This document shows positions 7,766 through 14,542 of a stretch of DNA of 26,103 nucleotides, piece after piece; positions within the stretch are counted from its first letter, which is position 1; each line of letters begins with the position of its first letter. The position numbers were made by a program, and so were the translations under genes. The notes beneath the pieces were generated by a model. That model made no database searches. It saw only the letters and a program-made list of their open reading frames with translations, and was not told the origin of the DNA. The stretch is from CSBr16-57R1 sp041163265 (lineage in GTDB: Bacteria > Actinomycetota > Nitriliruptoria > Nitriliruptorales > Nitriliruptoraceae). Location of the stretch: positions 1-26,103 of the forward strand of contig JBEARL010000012.1 in assembly GCA_041163265.1 (NCBI GenBank). The letters run 5' to 3'.

Positions 7766-9294
7766 GCGGCACCGCCGTCGGCGACCCGCGCGTCGGTGAC
7801 GCGGGCCCAGCCGCCGCTGCGCCGGACCGCCTCGTGCCAGCCGGCGAGCAGCCGGTCGCGCGTCGCGGCGGCCATCGTCGGCTCGAAGCGCCGCTCGGCC
7901 CGCCAGACGTCCGCGAGTTCGTCGGTCGAGGACCAGACGCCGGCGCCCAGGCCCGCCAGCAGCGCCGCGCCGAGCACGGTGGTCTCCGTGACGCGCGGGC
8001 GCACGACCGGCGCCGCGAGCAGGTCGGCCTGGAGGCGGCAGAGCAGGTCGTTGCGGGCGGCACCGCCGTCGACGCGGAGCTCGGCGAGGTCCAGCCCGGC
8101 CTCCTCGGCCATCAGCCGTGCGACGTCGGTGACCTGGTAGGCCATCGCCTCGACGGCGGCCCGGGCGAGGTGACGGCGGTCGGTGCCGCGCGTCAGCCCG
8201 ATCAGCAGCCCGCGGGCGTGGGGGTCCCAGTGTGGGGCGCCGAGCCCCGCGAACGCCGGCACGAGGTAGACCCCCTCGTTGCCGTCGGGCAGCTCTGCGG
8301 CGAGGGCCTCGACCTCGCCGGCGTCCGCGATGACGCCGAGCTGGTCGCGCAGCCACTGCACGCTGGCGCCGGTGACGAAGATGGCGCCCTCGAGCACGAA
8401 CGTGTCCGCGCCGCCGAGGCGCCATCCGACGCTCGTGAGCAGCCCCCGCTGCGAGCGGACCGCGTCGCCGCCGGTGTTCATCAGGAGGAACGAACCGGTG
8501 CCATAGGTGTTCTTCGACGTCCCAGGCGTCCACGCCCCCTGCCCGAACAGGGCCGCCTGCTGGTCGCCGGCGATGCCGGTGATCGGGGCCGAGATGCCGA
8601 GGAACGCCGCCGCGTCGGTCGTCCCGAAGGTGCCGGCGCTGTCGCGCACCTCGGGCAGCAGCGCGCGCGGCACGTCGAGGATCCCGCAGAGCTCGGCGGT
8701 GAAGTCCCCGGCGCCGAGGTCGTAGAGGAGGGTGCGCGACGCGTTCGACGGCTCGGTCACGTGGGCCGCGCCCGCCGTCATGCGCGCCACCAGCCACGTG
8801 TCGACGGTGGCGAGCGCCAGGTCGCCGTCCTCGGCCCGCCGGCGCGCGTCCGGGACGGTGTCGAGCAGCCACGCGGCCTTCGTACCCGAGAAGTAGGCGT
8901 CCAGAACCAGCCCGGTCGCCGCGCGCAGCCGCTCCTCGTGCCCGGCCGCGCGCAGCGCGTCGCAGCGGTCGGCCGTCCGGCGGTCCTGCCACACGATGGC
9001 GCGGTGGACGGGGGAGAGCGTCGCCCGGTCGTACAGCAGCGTGGTCTCGCGCTGGTTCGTGATCCCGACGCAGGTGACCTCGTCGCCGCGGGTGCCGGCC
9101 GCGGCGAGGGCGTCGGCGCAGGCCGCGAGCGTCGCGGCCCAGATCTCGTCCCCGTCGTGCTCGACGAGGCCCGGGCTCGGGAAGTGCTGCGGGAACTCGC
9201 GCTGGCCGACGCCGAGGATCGTCCCCGCGCCGTCGACGACGAAGCCGCGGACGCTGGTCGTGCCGGCGTCGACGGCCAGGATCCGGACCTGCAT
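7762..9294 (-). CDS. glpK: Glycerol kinase
   Basis: A 510-residue FGGY kinase that phosphorylates glycerol to sn-glycerol 3-phosphate with ATP. The family landmarks are all present: AVDAGTTSVRGFV at residues 7–19, PGLVEHDGDEIW at 41–52, GITNQRETT (Arg82, Glu83) for glycerol binding, VWQDRRTAD, DAYFSGTKAAWLLD (Tyr134), GIAGDQQAALFGQ (Asp244 as catalytic base), and DGGAARNDLLCRLQADLL near the C-terminus. The ATG is preceded by GAGGAGGGG. It leads a two-gene unit with msrB and is divergent from pfkA. No glpF or glpD lies within the window, so glycerol uptake and oxidation must be encoded elsewhere. Normal length and intact motifs suggest an active enzyme. Confidence 0.95.
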   Translation of the reverse strand: MQVRILAVDAGTTSVRGFVVDGAGTILGVGQREFPQHFPSPGLVEHDGDEIWAATLAACADALAAAGTRGDEVTCVGITNQRETTLLYDRATLSPVHRAIVWQDRRTADRCDALRAAGHEERLRAATGLVLDAYFSGTKAAWLLDTVPDARRRAEDGDLALATVDTWLVARMTAGAAHVTEPSNASRTLLYDLGAGDFTAELCGILDVPRALLPEVRDSAGTFGTTDAAAFLGISAPITGIAGDQQAALFGQGAWTPGTSKNTYGTGSFLLMNTGGDAVRSQRGLLTSVGWRLGGADTFVLEGAIFVTGASVQWLRDQLGVIADAGEVEALAAELPDGNEGVYLVPAFAGLGAPHWDPHARGLLIGLTRGTDRRHLARAAVEAMAYQVTDVARLMAEEAGLDLAELRVDGGAARNDLLCRLQADLLAAPVVRPRVTETTVLGAALLAGLGAGVWSSTDELADVWRAERRFEPTMAAATRDRLLAGWHEAVRRSGGWARVTDARVADGGAA

Positions 9295-9345
9295 CGCGCC
9301 CCTCCTCGCCTCGCGCCCGACGCCCCGCGGCGGGCGGTCGCGGTC

Positions 9346-9374
9346 ACGCTAGGACACCGGGGGGTCGTTAGCAT
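9346..9374. promoter_or_regulatory. Divergent -10-like elements for glpK and pfkA
   Basis: The 123-base divergent gap contains TAGCGT on the minus strand (9351 to 9346, 51 bases before the glpK ATG) and TAGCAT on the plus strand (9369–9374, 43 bases before the pfkA ATG). The two hexamers are only 17 bases apart, so the two promoters would overlap face to face. No -35 stands out. Confidence 0.4.
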
Positions 9375-9417
9375 CCGCGACCGCGTCGGAGCGCGGCGCG
9401 CACCGGACGGGGCTCCC

Positions 9418-10449
9418 ATGGCGAAGCGGATCGGCCTGCTGACGGGCGGCGGCGACTGCTCGGGCCTGAACGCGGCGATCCGCGCCGTCGTCCGGCGCGC
9501 CGAGCAGGACTCGGTGACGGTCCTCGGCTTCCGCGACGGCTGGCGCGGGGTCCTCGAGCAGGAGGCCGAGGAGCTCACGACCGCCTGGACCCGCGGGCTG
9601 CTGCACCGCGGCGGGACGGCGCTCGGAACCTCGCGGACCGATCCCTACCGCGAGGAGCGGGGGCTCGAGCGGCTGCGCGACACGCTGGACGTGCTCCGGC
9701 TCGACGGCCTGATCGTCATCGGCGGCGAGGGCACGCTGGCGGCCGCCCACCGCGTCCACGAGGACGGCGTCCCCGTCGTCGGGATCCCGAAGACCATCGA
9801 CAACGACGTCCCCGGGACGGACCTCACGATCGGGTTCGCGACCGCCGTCGACGTCGCGACCGACGCCGCGGACCGCCTGCACACGACGGCGGAGTCCCAC
9901 GACCGCGTGCAGGTCCTCGAGGTGATGGGCCGTCACGCCGGCTGGATCGCGACCCACGCCGGCCTCGCCGGCGGCGCCGACTCCATCCTGATCCCCGAGG
10001 TGCCGTTCGACATCGCCGCCGTCGCCCGGCATCTCAAGTACCGCGCCGGGACAGGGCGGGACTTCTCGGTCGTCGTCGTCGCCGAGGGGGCACGACCGCT
10101 GCCGGGGACGCTCGAGCTGCCCGACGCGCCGACCGACCGGTTCGGGCGGCCGCGCCTCGGCGGCATCGGTCAGGTCATCGGCGACGAGCTGGCCGCGCGG
10201 ACGGGGTTCGAGGCCCGCGTCACCGTCCTCGGGCACGTGCAGCGCGGCGGACGCCCCAACGCGGCCGACCGGGTGCTCGCGACGCAGATGGGCGTCCGCG
10301 CGGTGGAGGCGGCCATCGCCGGCGAGTGGGGGACGCTCGTCGCGTCGCGGCGACCGCTCGTCCGGCTCGTCCCGCTCGTCGAGGCGACCGGCGGGCCGGA
10401 CCTGGTGCCCGAGGAGCTGTACCGCGCGGCCGAGGTGTTCTTCGGCTGA
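9418..10449 (+). CDS. pfkA: 6-phosphofructokinase, actinobacterial group III type
   Basis: This 343-residue enzyme phosphorylates fructose 6-phosphate to the 1,6-bisphosphate. The nucleotide loop LLTGGGDCSGLNAAIR is at residues 7–22, GGEGTLAAA at 102–110, PKTIDNDVPGTD with catalytic Asp128 at 124–134, MGRHAGW is the sugar-phosphate segment, and LGHVQRGG is the last family motif. Two positions decide the donor in the family. Gly105, equivalent to E. coli Gly104, is the ATP-type residue (PPi enzymes have Asp). Lys125 replaces E. coli Gly124 and is shared with PPi-type and group III enzymes. The combination is typical of actinobacterial ATP-dependent group III PFKs, which usually lack E. coli-type allostery. 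ATG at 9418 begins at the first family-conserved residue; the open frame upstream has no homologous content. Convergent with aroF. Confidence 0.93.
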   Translation: MAKRIGLLTGGGDCSGLNAAIRAVVRRAEQDSVTVLGFRDGWRGVLEQEAEELTTAWTRGLLHRGGTALGTSRTDPYREERGLERLRDTLDVLRLDGLIVIGGEGTLAAAHRVHEDGVPVVGIPKTIDNDVPGTDLTIGFATAVDVATDAADRLHTTAESHDRVQVLEVMGRHAGWIATHAGLAGGADSILIPEVPFDIAAVARHLKYRAGTGRDFSVVVVAEGARPLPGTLELPDAPTDRFGRPRLGGIGQVIGDELAARTGFEARVTVLGHVQRGGRPNAADRVLATQMGVRAVEAAIAGEWGTLVASRRPLVRLVPLVEATGGPDLVPEELYRAAEVFFG

Positions 10450-10491
10450 GCCGGTCGGCCCCGCCAGGTCTCCGCCCGGTCCCCGCCCGGT

Positions 10492-11562
10492 TCAGCCCTC
10501 CGTCGCCCCCCAGCCCGCGCGCGCGGGCGCGCCGCGCTCCGGCAGCGTCGCCACCTCGCGGCCCGCGGCGCGGGCGAAGGTCGCGACCGTCGAGCGCAGC
10601 TGCGGCACGTCGGCGGCGGTCAGCGCCTGCGGTCCGTCGACCAGCGCGCGCTCGGGCTCGGGGTGCACGTCGACGATGACGCCGTCGGCCCCGACGCCGA
10701 TCGCCGCCCGGATCAGCGGCAGCACGAGGTCGCGCTTCCCGCCCGAGTGGGACGGGTCGATGACGATCGGCAGGTGGGTCAGGGACTGCGCGACGGGCAC
10801 CGCCGAGACGTCCAGCGTGTTCCGCGTCATCGGCTCGAAGGTCCGCACCCCGCGCTCGCACAGGACGACCTGGAGGTTCCCGGTGTGCGCGATGTACTCG
10901 GCGGCCATCACCCACTCCTCGATGGTCGCGGTCATGCCCCGCTTCAGCAGCACCGGACGGCCGGCGAGCCCGACCTCCTTGAGGAGCTGGAAGTTCTGCA
11001 TGTTCCGCGTCCCGACCTGGAGCATGTCGGCCCGCGCCGCCACCGTCTCGACGTCGGCGGGCGTGACCACCTCGGTCACGAAGGGGATGCCGAGGTCCCG
11101 CGAGACGCCGTGGAGGATCTCGAGGCCGGCCTCGCCGAGCCCCTGGAACGCGTAGGGCGAGGTCCGCGGCTTGTACGCACCGCCGCGGAGGATCGTGGCG
11201 CCGGCGTCACGCGCCAGCTCGCAGGCGCCGCGGGTCTGCTCCGGGGTCTCGACCGCGCAGGGACCGGCGATCAGCGTGACCGTGTCGCGCGAGATGGCCG
11301 CGTCGCCGACCATGACCGTCGAGGGTCGCGGCTGGGCGTCGTTGGAGACCAGCTTGAACGGACGGCTGACGCGGATGACGTCCTCGACGCCGGGGAAGGC
11401 GTGCAGCGGGAGCTCGGCGAACTGGGTCAGGTCGCCGACCAGCCCGACGATGGTCTGGTGGCGACCGCGGGAGACGAAGCACTCGCCCCCGACGCCGGTC
11501 ACCGCGTCGACCACCCGCTCGACATCCGCCTCGGTCGCGCCGGAGCGCATGACCACCACCAT
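10492..11562 (-). CDS. aroF: 3-deoxy-7-phosphoheptulonate (DAHP) synthase, type Iβ with ferredoxin-like regulatory domain
   Basis: The 356-residue enzyme condenses phosphoenolpyruvate and erythrose 4-phosphate, the first step of the shikimate pathway. Residues 1–85 form the ferredoxin-like N-terminal domain (VVVMRSGATEADVERVVDAV) that in Thermotoga-type enzymes mediates feedback inhibition by tyrosine. The barrel follows: IAGPCAVE with metal ligand Cys102, GGAYKPRTSPYAFQG at 128–141, RNMQNFQLL, LLKRGM, CERGVRTFE and IDPSHSGGKRDL with His272. The remaining ligands are Asp309 and position 298, which is Asp here where the family normally has Glu. The ATG at 11562 has AAGGAGG eight bases upstream. 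A leader ORF and two hairpins precede it, so transcription is probably attenuated by aromatic amino acid supply on top of allosteric control. Convergent with pfkA. Confidence 0.95.
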   Translation of the reverse strand: MVVVMRSGATEADVERVVDAVTGVGGECFVSRGRHQTIVGLVGDLTQFAELPLHAFPGVEDVIRVSRPFKLVSNDAQPRPSTVMVGDAAISRDTVTLIAGPCAVETPEQTRGACELARDAGATILRGGAYKPRTSPYAFQGLGEAGLEILHGVSRDLGIPFVTEVVTPADVETVAARADMLQVGTRNMQNFQLLKEVGLAGRPVLLKRGMTATIEEWVMAAEYIAHTGNLQVVLCERGVRTFEPMTRNTLDVSAVPVAQSLTHLPIVIDPSHSGGKRDLVLPLIRAAIGVGADGVIVDVHPEPERALVDGPQALTAADVPQLRSTVATFARAAGREVATLPERGAPARAGWGATEG

Positions 11563-11643
11563 GGACGCGTCCTCCTTCGTCACGTCGTCACCTCGATCTC
11601 GATGCCCTCGGTGCCCGGCGACGCGATCGCCCGCCGGACGTCG

Positions 11644-11672
11644 GAGGCCCCGGGGTTCCTCCCCGGGGCCTC
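11644..11672 (-). terminator. Attenuator hairpin (arms 3:4) upstream of aroF
   Basis: In the aroF mRNA, GAGGCCCCGGGG pairs perfectly with CCCCGGGGCCTC across a 5-base loop (12 GC-rich pairs). It lies between the leader ORF stop (25 bases upstream) and the aroF ribosome binding site (about 70 bases downstream). No U-tract follows, so intrinsic termination is plausible by analogy with other high-GC genomes but not proven. Confidence 0.6.
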
Positions 11673-11696
11673 TCCGCTGCGGTGCGCCGCGCCGTC

Positions 11697-11774
11697 CTAG
11701 CGCGCCCCCACGGAGCGGTCCCGGGTCCGGCGGAAGCCGTACCCGGGCCACGCGAAGGAGCGGCCGGAGCGCAT
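11697..11774 (-). CDS. Putative aromatic amino acid leader peptide of aroF
   Basis: A 25-codon ORF runs from ATG at 11774 to TAG at 11697–11699, in a different frame from aroF. It begins MRSGRSFAWPGYGF, so Phe7, Trp9, Tyr12 and Phe14 fall within eight codons; the remainder is Arg-rich and ends VGAR. Four aromatic codons (TTC, TGG, TAC, TTC) so close together are striking in DNA this GC-rich. A TAGCGT -10-like element ends seven bases before the ATG, so the message would start at or next to the ATG and be leaderless, which fits the lack of a ribosome binding site. The ORF contains the first hairpin of a possible attenuator and is followed by a second. I infer that ribosome stalling at these codons when charged Phe, Trp or Tyr tRNA is scarce allows aroF transcription. 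It is too short for homology support. Confidence 0.6.
   Translation of the reverse strand: MRSGRSFAWPGYGFRRTRDRSVGAR
11720..11747 (-). promoter_or_regulatory. Leader hairpin (arms 1:2) within the aroF leader ORF
   Basis: Read on the minus strand, CCCGGGTaCGGC pairs with GCCGgACCCGGG around the loop TTCC, with a single A/G mismatch. The 5' arm begins immediately after the Trp codon and includes the Tyr codon. A ribosome stalled at Trp or Tyr would therefore prevent this hairpin. The freed 3' arm shares the self-complementary core CCCGGG with the downstream hairpin, so an alternative 2:3 pairing is possible. Confidence 0.55.
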
Positions 11775-11781
11775 GGCGGTG

Positions 11782-11787
11782 ACGCTA
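11782..11787 (-). promoter_or_regulatory. -10-like element for the aroF leader transcript
   Basis: TAGCGT on the minus strand lies seven bases before the leader ATG, the spacing expected for a leaderless mRNA whose first base is at or beside the A of the start codon. The identical hexamer precedes glpK on the same strand and the hydrolase operon on the other strand. No clear -35 is seen in the GC-rich upstream DNA. Confidence 0.45.
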
Positions 11788-11826
11788 GCACGCACCGGGG
11801 GACCCTCCCGGCCGGGGTCCCGCCGT

Positions 11827-11832
11827 TACCCT
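11827..11832 (+). promoter_or_regulatory. -10-like element for the zinc-ribbon gene trio
   Basis: TACCCT lies 44 bases before the ATG at 11877 and fits the TANNNT pattern. It sits about 40 bases from the oppositely directed TAGCGT of the aroF leader, giving another divergent promoter pair. No -35 is obvious. Confidence 0.3.
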
Positions 11833-11876
11833 GCCGGCACGGACCGGAGCCGGACAGCCCCGGCGGGAGGCCGTCG

Positions 11877-12749
11877 ATGCAGGTCGGACCCGGTGCCGCC
11901 GCCCCCACGGCGGCGGTGCGTGCGGCGGCCCCGCCCGCGACCCCGCGGTCCGACGTCGTCGTCTGCCCGGTCTGCCGGCGCGCGAACGCCCCTGACCGGC
12001 TGCTCTGCGTCGCCTGCGCCGCCGAGATCGACACCGGCCGACCGCACGCGGTCTGGTCCGGGGCCCTCGACCCGGTCCCCACCGCCTCCCGCGGCCGGGG
12101 AGGCCGCCGCGAGCGCGCGCTGCAGGTGATCGTCGCGGTCGTGATCGCGGCCTCGCTCGCCGTCGGACCCCTGCGGTTCCTCGGCGTCGGTCCGTTCGCG
12201 GCCCCGGCCCGTCTCGACGCCGCGGTGCTCCTCGCCGCCGGCTACCCCGCCGAGGCCGGGCTGCTCGAGGTCGACGCCGTCGCGACGACCACGACGGTGG
12301 TCGGCGTGGTCGACCGCGACGTCGCGGCGCTGAACCTCATCGACGGCGACGTGACCACCGCCTGGATCGGCGCGCCGGTCGACGACCGCGGCGCCGGCGA
12401 GGTGATCGACCTGCGCCTCGCCGAGCCGGCCTGGGTGACGCGCATCGAGGTCCGCAACGGCGACCACCGCTCGAGCGACGCCTACGAGCGCAGCGACCGG
12501 CTGCTGACCGGGGTGCTGACCCTGGACGGGGGTCGGAGCTACCGCGTCGACCTCCTCGACATCGGCCTCGGGGCGCAGGTCGTCGAGCTGCCGCAGCCCG
12601 AGCTGACGACGCGCGTCTCGCTCCGCATCGACCGCGTGTTCGAGGGGACCGGTCCCCGCGGGGTCGCGCTGTCCGAGGTGACGGTCGTCGGGTGGACCGC
12701 CGGTGCGGCCGACGCCGCCCTGGCGCGCGAGCGCGCCCGCACGCCGTGA
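11877..12749 (+). CDS. Zinc-ribbon, single-span membrane protein with discoidin-like (F5/8 type C / NADase-type glycan-binding) domain
   Basis: A 290-residue protein with three parts. A cytoplasmic zinc ribbon uses Cys30, Cys33, Cys44 and Cys47 (CPVCRRANAPDRLLCVAC). A membrane span covers about residues 82–98 (LQVIVAVVIAASLAVG) after an Arg-rich stretch, so the N-terminus should be inside. The outer part, from about residue 138, is a β-rich discoidin-like domain; its signature is NLIDGDVTTAWIG, then GEVIDLRLAEPAWVTRIEVRNGD, as in the NADase-type glycan-binding group. The start has GGGAGG six bases upstream. It heads a trio with 4-base overlaps. Role unknown; a cell-surface carbohydrate-binding or envelope-sensing protein would fit the architecture. 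Confidence 0.78.
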   Translation: MQVGPGAAAPTAAVRAAAPPATPRSDVVVCPVCRRANAPDRLLCVACAAEIDTGRPHAVWSGALDPVPTASRGRGGRRERALQVIVAVVIAASLAVGPLRFLGVGPFAAPARLDAAVLLAAGYPAEAGLLEVDAVATTTTVVGVVDRDVAALNLIDGDVTTAWIGAPVDDRGAGEVIDLRLAEPAWVTRIEVRNGDHRSSDAYERSDRLLTGVLTLDGGRSYRVDLLDIGLGAQVVELPQPELTTRVSLRIDRVFEGTGPRGVALSEVTVVGWTAGAADAALARERARTP

Positions 12750-13084
12750 GCGGCGGGCCGACGTTCGACGACGAGCTCGAGTCGCTGGGGTTCCGTCCGG
12801 CCGGGTCCAGCCGGCGCGGCGGGCGGCGCTGGGACCTCGCCTACAGCCGCGTCCTGACCATCATGCTGCACGACTACGACGACCACGTCGTGCTGACCTG
12901 GCACTGCGACCTCGGGCGGGCGCTGCTCGAGCGCGACCTGCGGACGAGCCCGAGCGACGTGGCCGAGCTCGAGCTGTTCCCCGCGCACGACGTGCGGCTG
13001 CCGCTGGACACCGACGCGATCACGCGCGAGATCTCCCGCGTGCTCGGGCTGCTCCGCATCGACCTCGGCGAGCCGGACCGATGA
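12746..13084 (+). CDS. Hypothetical protein (112 aa), second gene of the zinc-ribbon trio
   Basis: The GTG start overlaps the previous stop (GTGA), and the stop overlaps the next ATG (ATGA), so this is a real, translationally coupled gene despite its small size. The protein is soluble and acidic, with β-strand-like segments (WDLAYSRVLTIMLHDYDDHVVLTWHCDLG) followed by a helical C-terminus (DTDAITREISRVLGLLRIDLG). The HDYDDHVVLTWHCDLG segment, rich in His and Asp, stands out but matches no motif I know. There is no membrane segment. I do not recognise the family. Co-translation with the membrane zinc-ribbon protein suggests a related role. Confidence 0.65.
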   Translation: MSGGPTFDDELESLGFRPAGSSRRGGRRWDLAYSRVLTIMLHDYDDHVVLTWHCDLGRALLERDLRTSPSDVAELELFPAHDVRLPLDTDAITREISRVLGLLRIDLGEPDR

Positions 13085-13434
13085 GCGGCGCGGTCGGCCC
13101 GTCCGCCGACGTCCCGGGGAGCGACCCCGCCGCGGCGCGCGCCCTCGTCGACCACGCGGCCGTCGCGCGGCGGCTGCGGCGCTGGCTCGTGCTGCTCGTG
13201 GCCGCGGTGCCGACGGTCTGGCTGGTCGCGGGCGCGCTCTCGGGCGGGCCGCGGCTGGGGCGCCTGGTCGAGCTCGCCGGCATGGCGCTGCTGCTCGGGG
13301 TCGCCGTCGAGGCGGTCGTCGTCGGTGGGGCGGCGGCGCGCGGTGCGCTCCGCGCCGGCGCCCGCGGCGGGCGGCTCGCGGCGGGGGACGTCGCCCTGCT
13401 CCCGCCGCAGCTCCGCCGCCGCGGGGTCCGCTGA
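13081..13434 (+). CDS. Small two-span membrane protein of unknown function
   Basis: This 117-residue protein starts at an ATG in an ATGA overlap with the preceding gene. It has two hydrophobic segments (about residues 35–53, WLVLLVAAVPTVWLVAGAL, and 66–84, LAGMALLLGVAVEAVVVGG) joined by a short loop, with Arg-rich flanks that place both termini inside. Last gene of the trio; its stop lies two bases from the stop of the convergent lipoprotein. I do not recognise it. Confidence 0.6.
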   Translation: MSGAVGPSADVPGSDPAAARALVDHAAVARRLRRWLVLLVAAVPTVWLVAGALSGGPRLGRLVELAGMALLLGVAVEAVVVGGAAARGALRAGARGGRLAAGDVALLPPQLRRRGVR

Positions 13435-13436
13435 GG

Positions 13437-14429
13437 TCAGGCCGCCGGCAGCGCCTCGAGCAGCGCCTCGAGCTCGGCCGTGTCCAGCACGTTGTCCCAC
13501 CGCGCGGCGATGCTGCCGTCGGCGCCGACGAGGAAGACCCACGGCTCGTTCCCGCCGGCCTCGGTGCTGATCCAGGCCGCCGCGGCGGGGCTGAGCTCCT
13601 GCGCCTCGAAGTCGCGCCAGACCTCGACGTGGACGAACGCGGCGCGGTCCCCGTACCGGGCCTCGAGGTCGACGAGGTGCTCGGTCAGCGGCCCGCAGAC
13701 GAGGCTCTGGCAGTACACCGGCGTCGCGATCGCCACGACCAGCGGGCGGCCCGCGGCCAGCGCGTCGGGGATGCGCGTCGCGTGCAGCGGCGCCGCCCGA
13801 TCCGGTGCGTCCTCGGCCCGCAGCCGGGAGTCGAGGGCGGAGGCCGGCTCGGTCCCGGCCGCGACGTCGGCGCTCGTCACGTTCGCGACGCTCGGTGCGG
13901 GGTCCCCGACGTCGACCACCGCCGGCTCGGGCAGCACGGGGACGATCGCCCGTCCGCGCGCGGTCCGGCCGTCGGTCAGCCGGGCCTCGACGAGCACCCC
14001 CCAGTACCCGGGCGCGTCCAGCGCCACCCGCGCCGCGTAGACGCCGGTCAGCACGCCGCTCTCGACGACCGCGGGGCCGTCGGCGGGCGCGGGGACGTCG
14101 AGGCCGGGGACGGGCAGCCACGACGCGGACACCGGCGGTCCCAGCTCGGCCTCCCCGCCGGGCTCGTCGCCGAGGTGCCCGAGGCGCACGACGACCTCGC
14201 CGCCGGCGACGCGCTCGCGGTCGGCCGTGAACAGGGCGAGGACGAGGCGCCGGTCGGGTCCGACCGCGACGTCGAAGCTGGCCGGCGCCACCGCGAGCTC
14301 GACCACCTCGCCGGCCCCGCCGCCGGGGTCGTCACCGCCGCCGCCTCCGCCGGCGTCGCCGCAGGCGGTCGCGGTCAGGGCCAGGGTCAGCGCGACCGCC
14401 GTCGTCCCTACCCGCGGGGTGCGGCGCAT
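13437..14429 (-). CDS. Thioredoxin-fold lipoprotein with C-x4-C motif
   Basis: A 330-residue exported lipoprotein. The signal peptide (MRRTPRVGTTAVALTLALTATAC) ends in a lipobox-like TATAC with Cys23 as the lipidation site, followed by a Gly/Asp linker. The middle (about 40–170) is a β-rich domain (LRLGHLGDEPGG, GYWGVLVEARLTDGRTARG), and the C-terminal part is a thioredoxin-like fold: PLVVAIATPVYCQSLVCGP carries Cys240 and Cys245, then AAFVHVEVWRDF and the cis-Pro-like region PWVFLVGADGSIAARWD. The Cys spacing of four is not the thioredoxin CxxC; similar YCQS-x-x-CGP segments occur in actinobacterial envelope proteins and recall SCO-type folds. GGAGG six bases upstream supports the ATG. It is divergent from the OpuAC-like lipoprotein. 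A redox or metal-handling role outside the membrane is likely but unproven. Confidence 0.78.
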   Translation of the reverse strand: MRRTPRVGTTAVALTLALTATACGDAGGGGGGDDPGGGAGEVVELAVAPASFDVAVGPDRRLVLALFTADRERVAGGEVVVRLGHLGDEPGGEAELGPPVSASWLPVPGLDVPAPADGPAVVESGVLTGVYAARVALDAPGYWGVLVEARLTDGRTARGRAIVPVLPEPAVVDVGDPAPSVANVTSADVAAGTEPASALDSRLRAEDAPDRAAPLHATRIPDALAAGRPLVVAIATPVYCQSLVCGPLTEHLVDLEARYGDRAAFVHVEVWRDFEAQELSPAAAAWISTEAGGNEPWVFLVGADGSIAARWDNVLDTAELEALLEALPAA

Positions 14430-14542
14430 GGCGACCTCCGGGCGGCGGTGGCGCGGGAGCGGTGCGGGGGACCGCGCGGCGGGTCCTCCGGAGCGGTCCG
14501 CGGGCGGTCCCACCGCCGCCGAGGGTATGGCAGCCTCCCCCC

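Noticed and set aside
7552..9417. N-terminal extension of pfkA by about 620 codons
   Set aside because: The extension is antisense to msrB and glpK, has no homologous content, and the PFK family starts exactly at the ATG at 9418.
10450..10491. Possible terminator between pfkA and aroF
   Set aside because: The 42 bases between the convergent stops contain repeated CCGCCCGGT-like words but no stable stem I could find.
11563..11751. 63-codon in-frame N-terminal extension of aroF
   Set aside because: It passes through the hairpin region, is Arg/Gly/Pro-rich, and the true start is set by AAGGAGG before the ATG at 11562 and by the family's N-terminus.
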